NCBI GenBank assembly: GCA_030743445.1
Contig: JASLSL010000298.1
Location: forward strand, 1-5,823
From: Alphaproteobacteria bacterium
GTDB taxonomy: Bacteria > Pseudomonadota > Alphaproteobacteria > UBA8366
Length of the DNA: 5,823 bases
Direction: 5' to 3'
The stretch's first letter is position 1, and each line of letters opens with the position of its first letter. Of this stretch, positions 4,801-5,823 are shown piece after piece. The notes beneath the pieces are model-generated. The model was not told the origin of the DNA. It worked only from the letters and a program-made list of their open reading frames with translations, and searched no databases. The position numbers and the translations under genes were made by a program.

Positions 4801-5823
4801 ACGGGCAGACGACCATAAGCCTCGCGATCGTGGTGCCGTTGATTGCCGCACTGCTGATTCCGTTGTTCGACAAGCGTCCGAACCTGCGGGAGGCGGTGAC
4901 GCTGATCGCCGCCGGACTCCTGTTCGGGCTGGTCGTCTCGCTTTATCCGGAGGTGGCTGCCGGGGGCCGCCCCGAGGCGGTGTTCGCTGAAATCATGCCG
5001 GGCCTCTCGATCGCCTTCGAGGTCGAGCCCCTCGGCATGTTGTTCGCCCTGATCGCGAGTTTCCTCTGGATCGTCACCTCGATCTATTCGATCGGCTACA
5101 TGCGGGGCCACCACGAGCAGAACCAGACGCGGTTCTACATCTGCTTCGCGATCGCGCTCTCCAGCGCCGTCGGGGTCGCCTTCGCCGGCAACATGTTCAC
5201 GCTTTTCGTGTTCTACGAGGCCCTGACGATTTCGACCTATCCGCTGGTCACGCATGCCGGCTCCGACGAGGCGCGCAAGGCCGGGCGCACCTATCTCGGT
5301 ATCCTGCTCGGCACCTCGATCGGACTGCAGCTGCTCGCCATCATCGGAACCTGGGTGATCGCCGGCACGCTCGACTTCAAACCCGGCGGCATTCTCGCCG
5401 GCAAGGCGTCCTCTGCGGTCCTCGGCATCCTGTTCGTGCTCTACATCTTCGGCGTCGGCAAGGCGGCGCTGATGCCGCTGCACCGCTGGCTGCCGGCGGC
5501 GATGGTGGCGCCGGTCCCGGTTAGTGCGCTGCTGCACGCGGTCGCCGTGGTCAAGGCCGGCGTGTTCACCGTGGTGAAGGTGATCTACTACGTGTTCGGG
5601 CTCGACCTGCTGATCGCCACGCCCCAGGCCGGCTGGCTGCCTTATGTCGCTGGTTTCACCATCATCGCCGCCTCGATCGTTGCCCTGCGGTCCGACAATC
5701 TGAAGCGTCGGCTCGCCTATTCGACGGTGAGCCAACTGTCCTACATCGTGTTCGCAGCGGCCATCCTGACGCCGCTGTCGATCGTCGGCGCGGCGATGCA
5801 CATCGCGGCGCACGCCTTCGGCA
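4797..5823 (+). CDS. Second antiporter-like channel subunit, NuoL/MrpA-N-like (3' partial)
   Basis: An open frame runs from TTG 4797 (TTGA overlap with the mrpD stop) to the right edge: 342 full codons with no stop. It belongs to the same NuoL/M/N family as mrpD but is a different paralogue. Conserved points are EPLGMLFALIASFLWIVTSIYS (77-98), helix 5 GNMFTLFVFYEALTISTYPL (131-150) with E141, and the helix 7-8 block: K222, H229 and WLPAAMVAPVPVSALLHAVA (231-250), followed by VVKAGVF with K253. PVSALLHA plus VKAG resembles NuoL and the N-terminal half of MrpA rather than MrpD, so this may stand in for the missing MrpA channel. LKRRLAYSTVSQLSYI (302-317) marks the broken-helix region; H335 and H339 come just before the cut. 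TTG is favoured because GTG 4830 would remove the first half of helix 1. No strong Shine-Dalgarno is seen, only G-rich runs (4784-4788, 4792-4795), so it probably depends on re-initiation after mrpD. The C-terminal third is outside the window. Confidence 0.9.
   Translation, partial: MNGQTTISLAIVVPLIAALLIPLFDKRPNLREAVTLIAAGLLFGLVVSLYPEVAAGGRPEAVFAEIMPGLSIAFEVEPLGMLFALIASFLWIVTSIYSIGYMRGHHEQNQTRFYICFAIALSSAVGVAFAGNMFTLFVFYEALTISTYPLVTHAGSDEARKAGRTYLGILLGTSIGLQLLAIIGTWVIAGTLDFKPGGILAGKASSAVLGILFVLYIFGVGKAALMPLHRWLPAAMVAPVPVSALLHAVAVVKAGVFTVVKVIYYVFGLDLLIATPQAGWLPYVAGFTIIAASIVALRSDNLKRRLAYSTVSQLSYIVFAAAILTPLSIVGAAMHIAAHAFG

Noticed and set aside
3676..4851. Minus-strand open frame of 391 codons opposite mrpD
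   Set aside because: The same antisense artefact of G/C-ending codons: no motif, no ribosome site, and mrpD covers the region with intact motifs.
4722..5813. Long minus-strand open frame (363 codons) opposite the second channel gene
   Set aside because: Its product is a low-complexity string rich in Arg, Asp, Gln and His with no domain, as expected from the antisense of GC-rich membrane-protein codons. The plus-strand frame has clear NuoL-type motifs.
1..5823. Complex I (nuo) or Mbh hydrogenase operon instead of Mrp
   Set aside because: No hydrogenase, quinone-module or iron-sulphur subunit is present, and MrpE, F, G and B are specific to Mrp-type antiporters or Mrp-derived complexes. Genes beyond the right edge could still change this view.

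Overview
The window is GC-rich bacterial DNA whose codons mostly end in G or C. Genes are packed on the plus strand with 4-base stop/start overlaps. Protein style (an Mrp-type antiporter cluster with a split MrpA) and composition suggest a proteobacterium, most likely an alphaproteobacterium. That placement is inference; no rRNA, tRNA or species marker is present.

Layout. Bases 1 to about 640 hold the 3' part of a gene cut by the left edge: a helical linker followed by a cyclic-nucleotide-binding domain (CNBD), probably the cytoplasmic tail of a NhaP/SOS1-like Na+/H+ exchanger. Its frame stays open to 908, but the last ~90 codons look non-coding and contain a terminator-like hairpin (833-862) that sits just before the next gene. 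From about 896 to the right edge there is one continuous operon of eight genes for an Mrp/Mnh multisubunit cation/proton antiporter: mrpE, mrpF, mrpG, a stand-alone MrpA C-terminal unit (MbhD/DUF4040 plus MbhE-like), mrpB, mrpC, mrpD, and a second NuoL/MrpA-N-like proton-channel subunit that runs off the right edge.

How they work together. In Mrp complexes, MrpA and MrpD are complex I-type antiporter-like channels, MrpC is NuoK-like, and E, F, G and B are small membrane subunits. The assembly exchanges external H+ for internal Na+ (or K+/Li+). Here MrpA is not one gene. Its C-terminal module lies between G and B, and a NuoL/MrpA-like channel protein follows mrpD. The order E-F-G-(A C-term)-B-C-D is collinear with the Mrp-derived part of archaeal Mbh hydrogenase clusters.

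The most notable details are the apparent lack of a normal start codon for the MrpA C-terminal gene (best candidate ATC at 1979 behind a perfect AGGAGG), the dispersed MrpA, the hairpin before mrpE, and a likely read-through tail on the CNBD protein. I see no mobile element, CRISPR, RNA gene or clearly new system.
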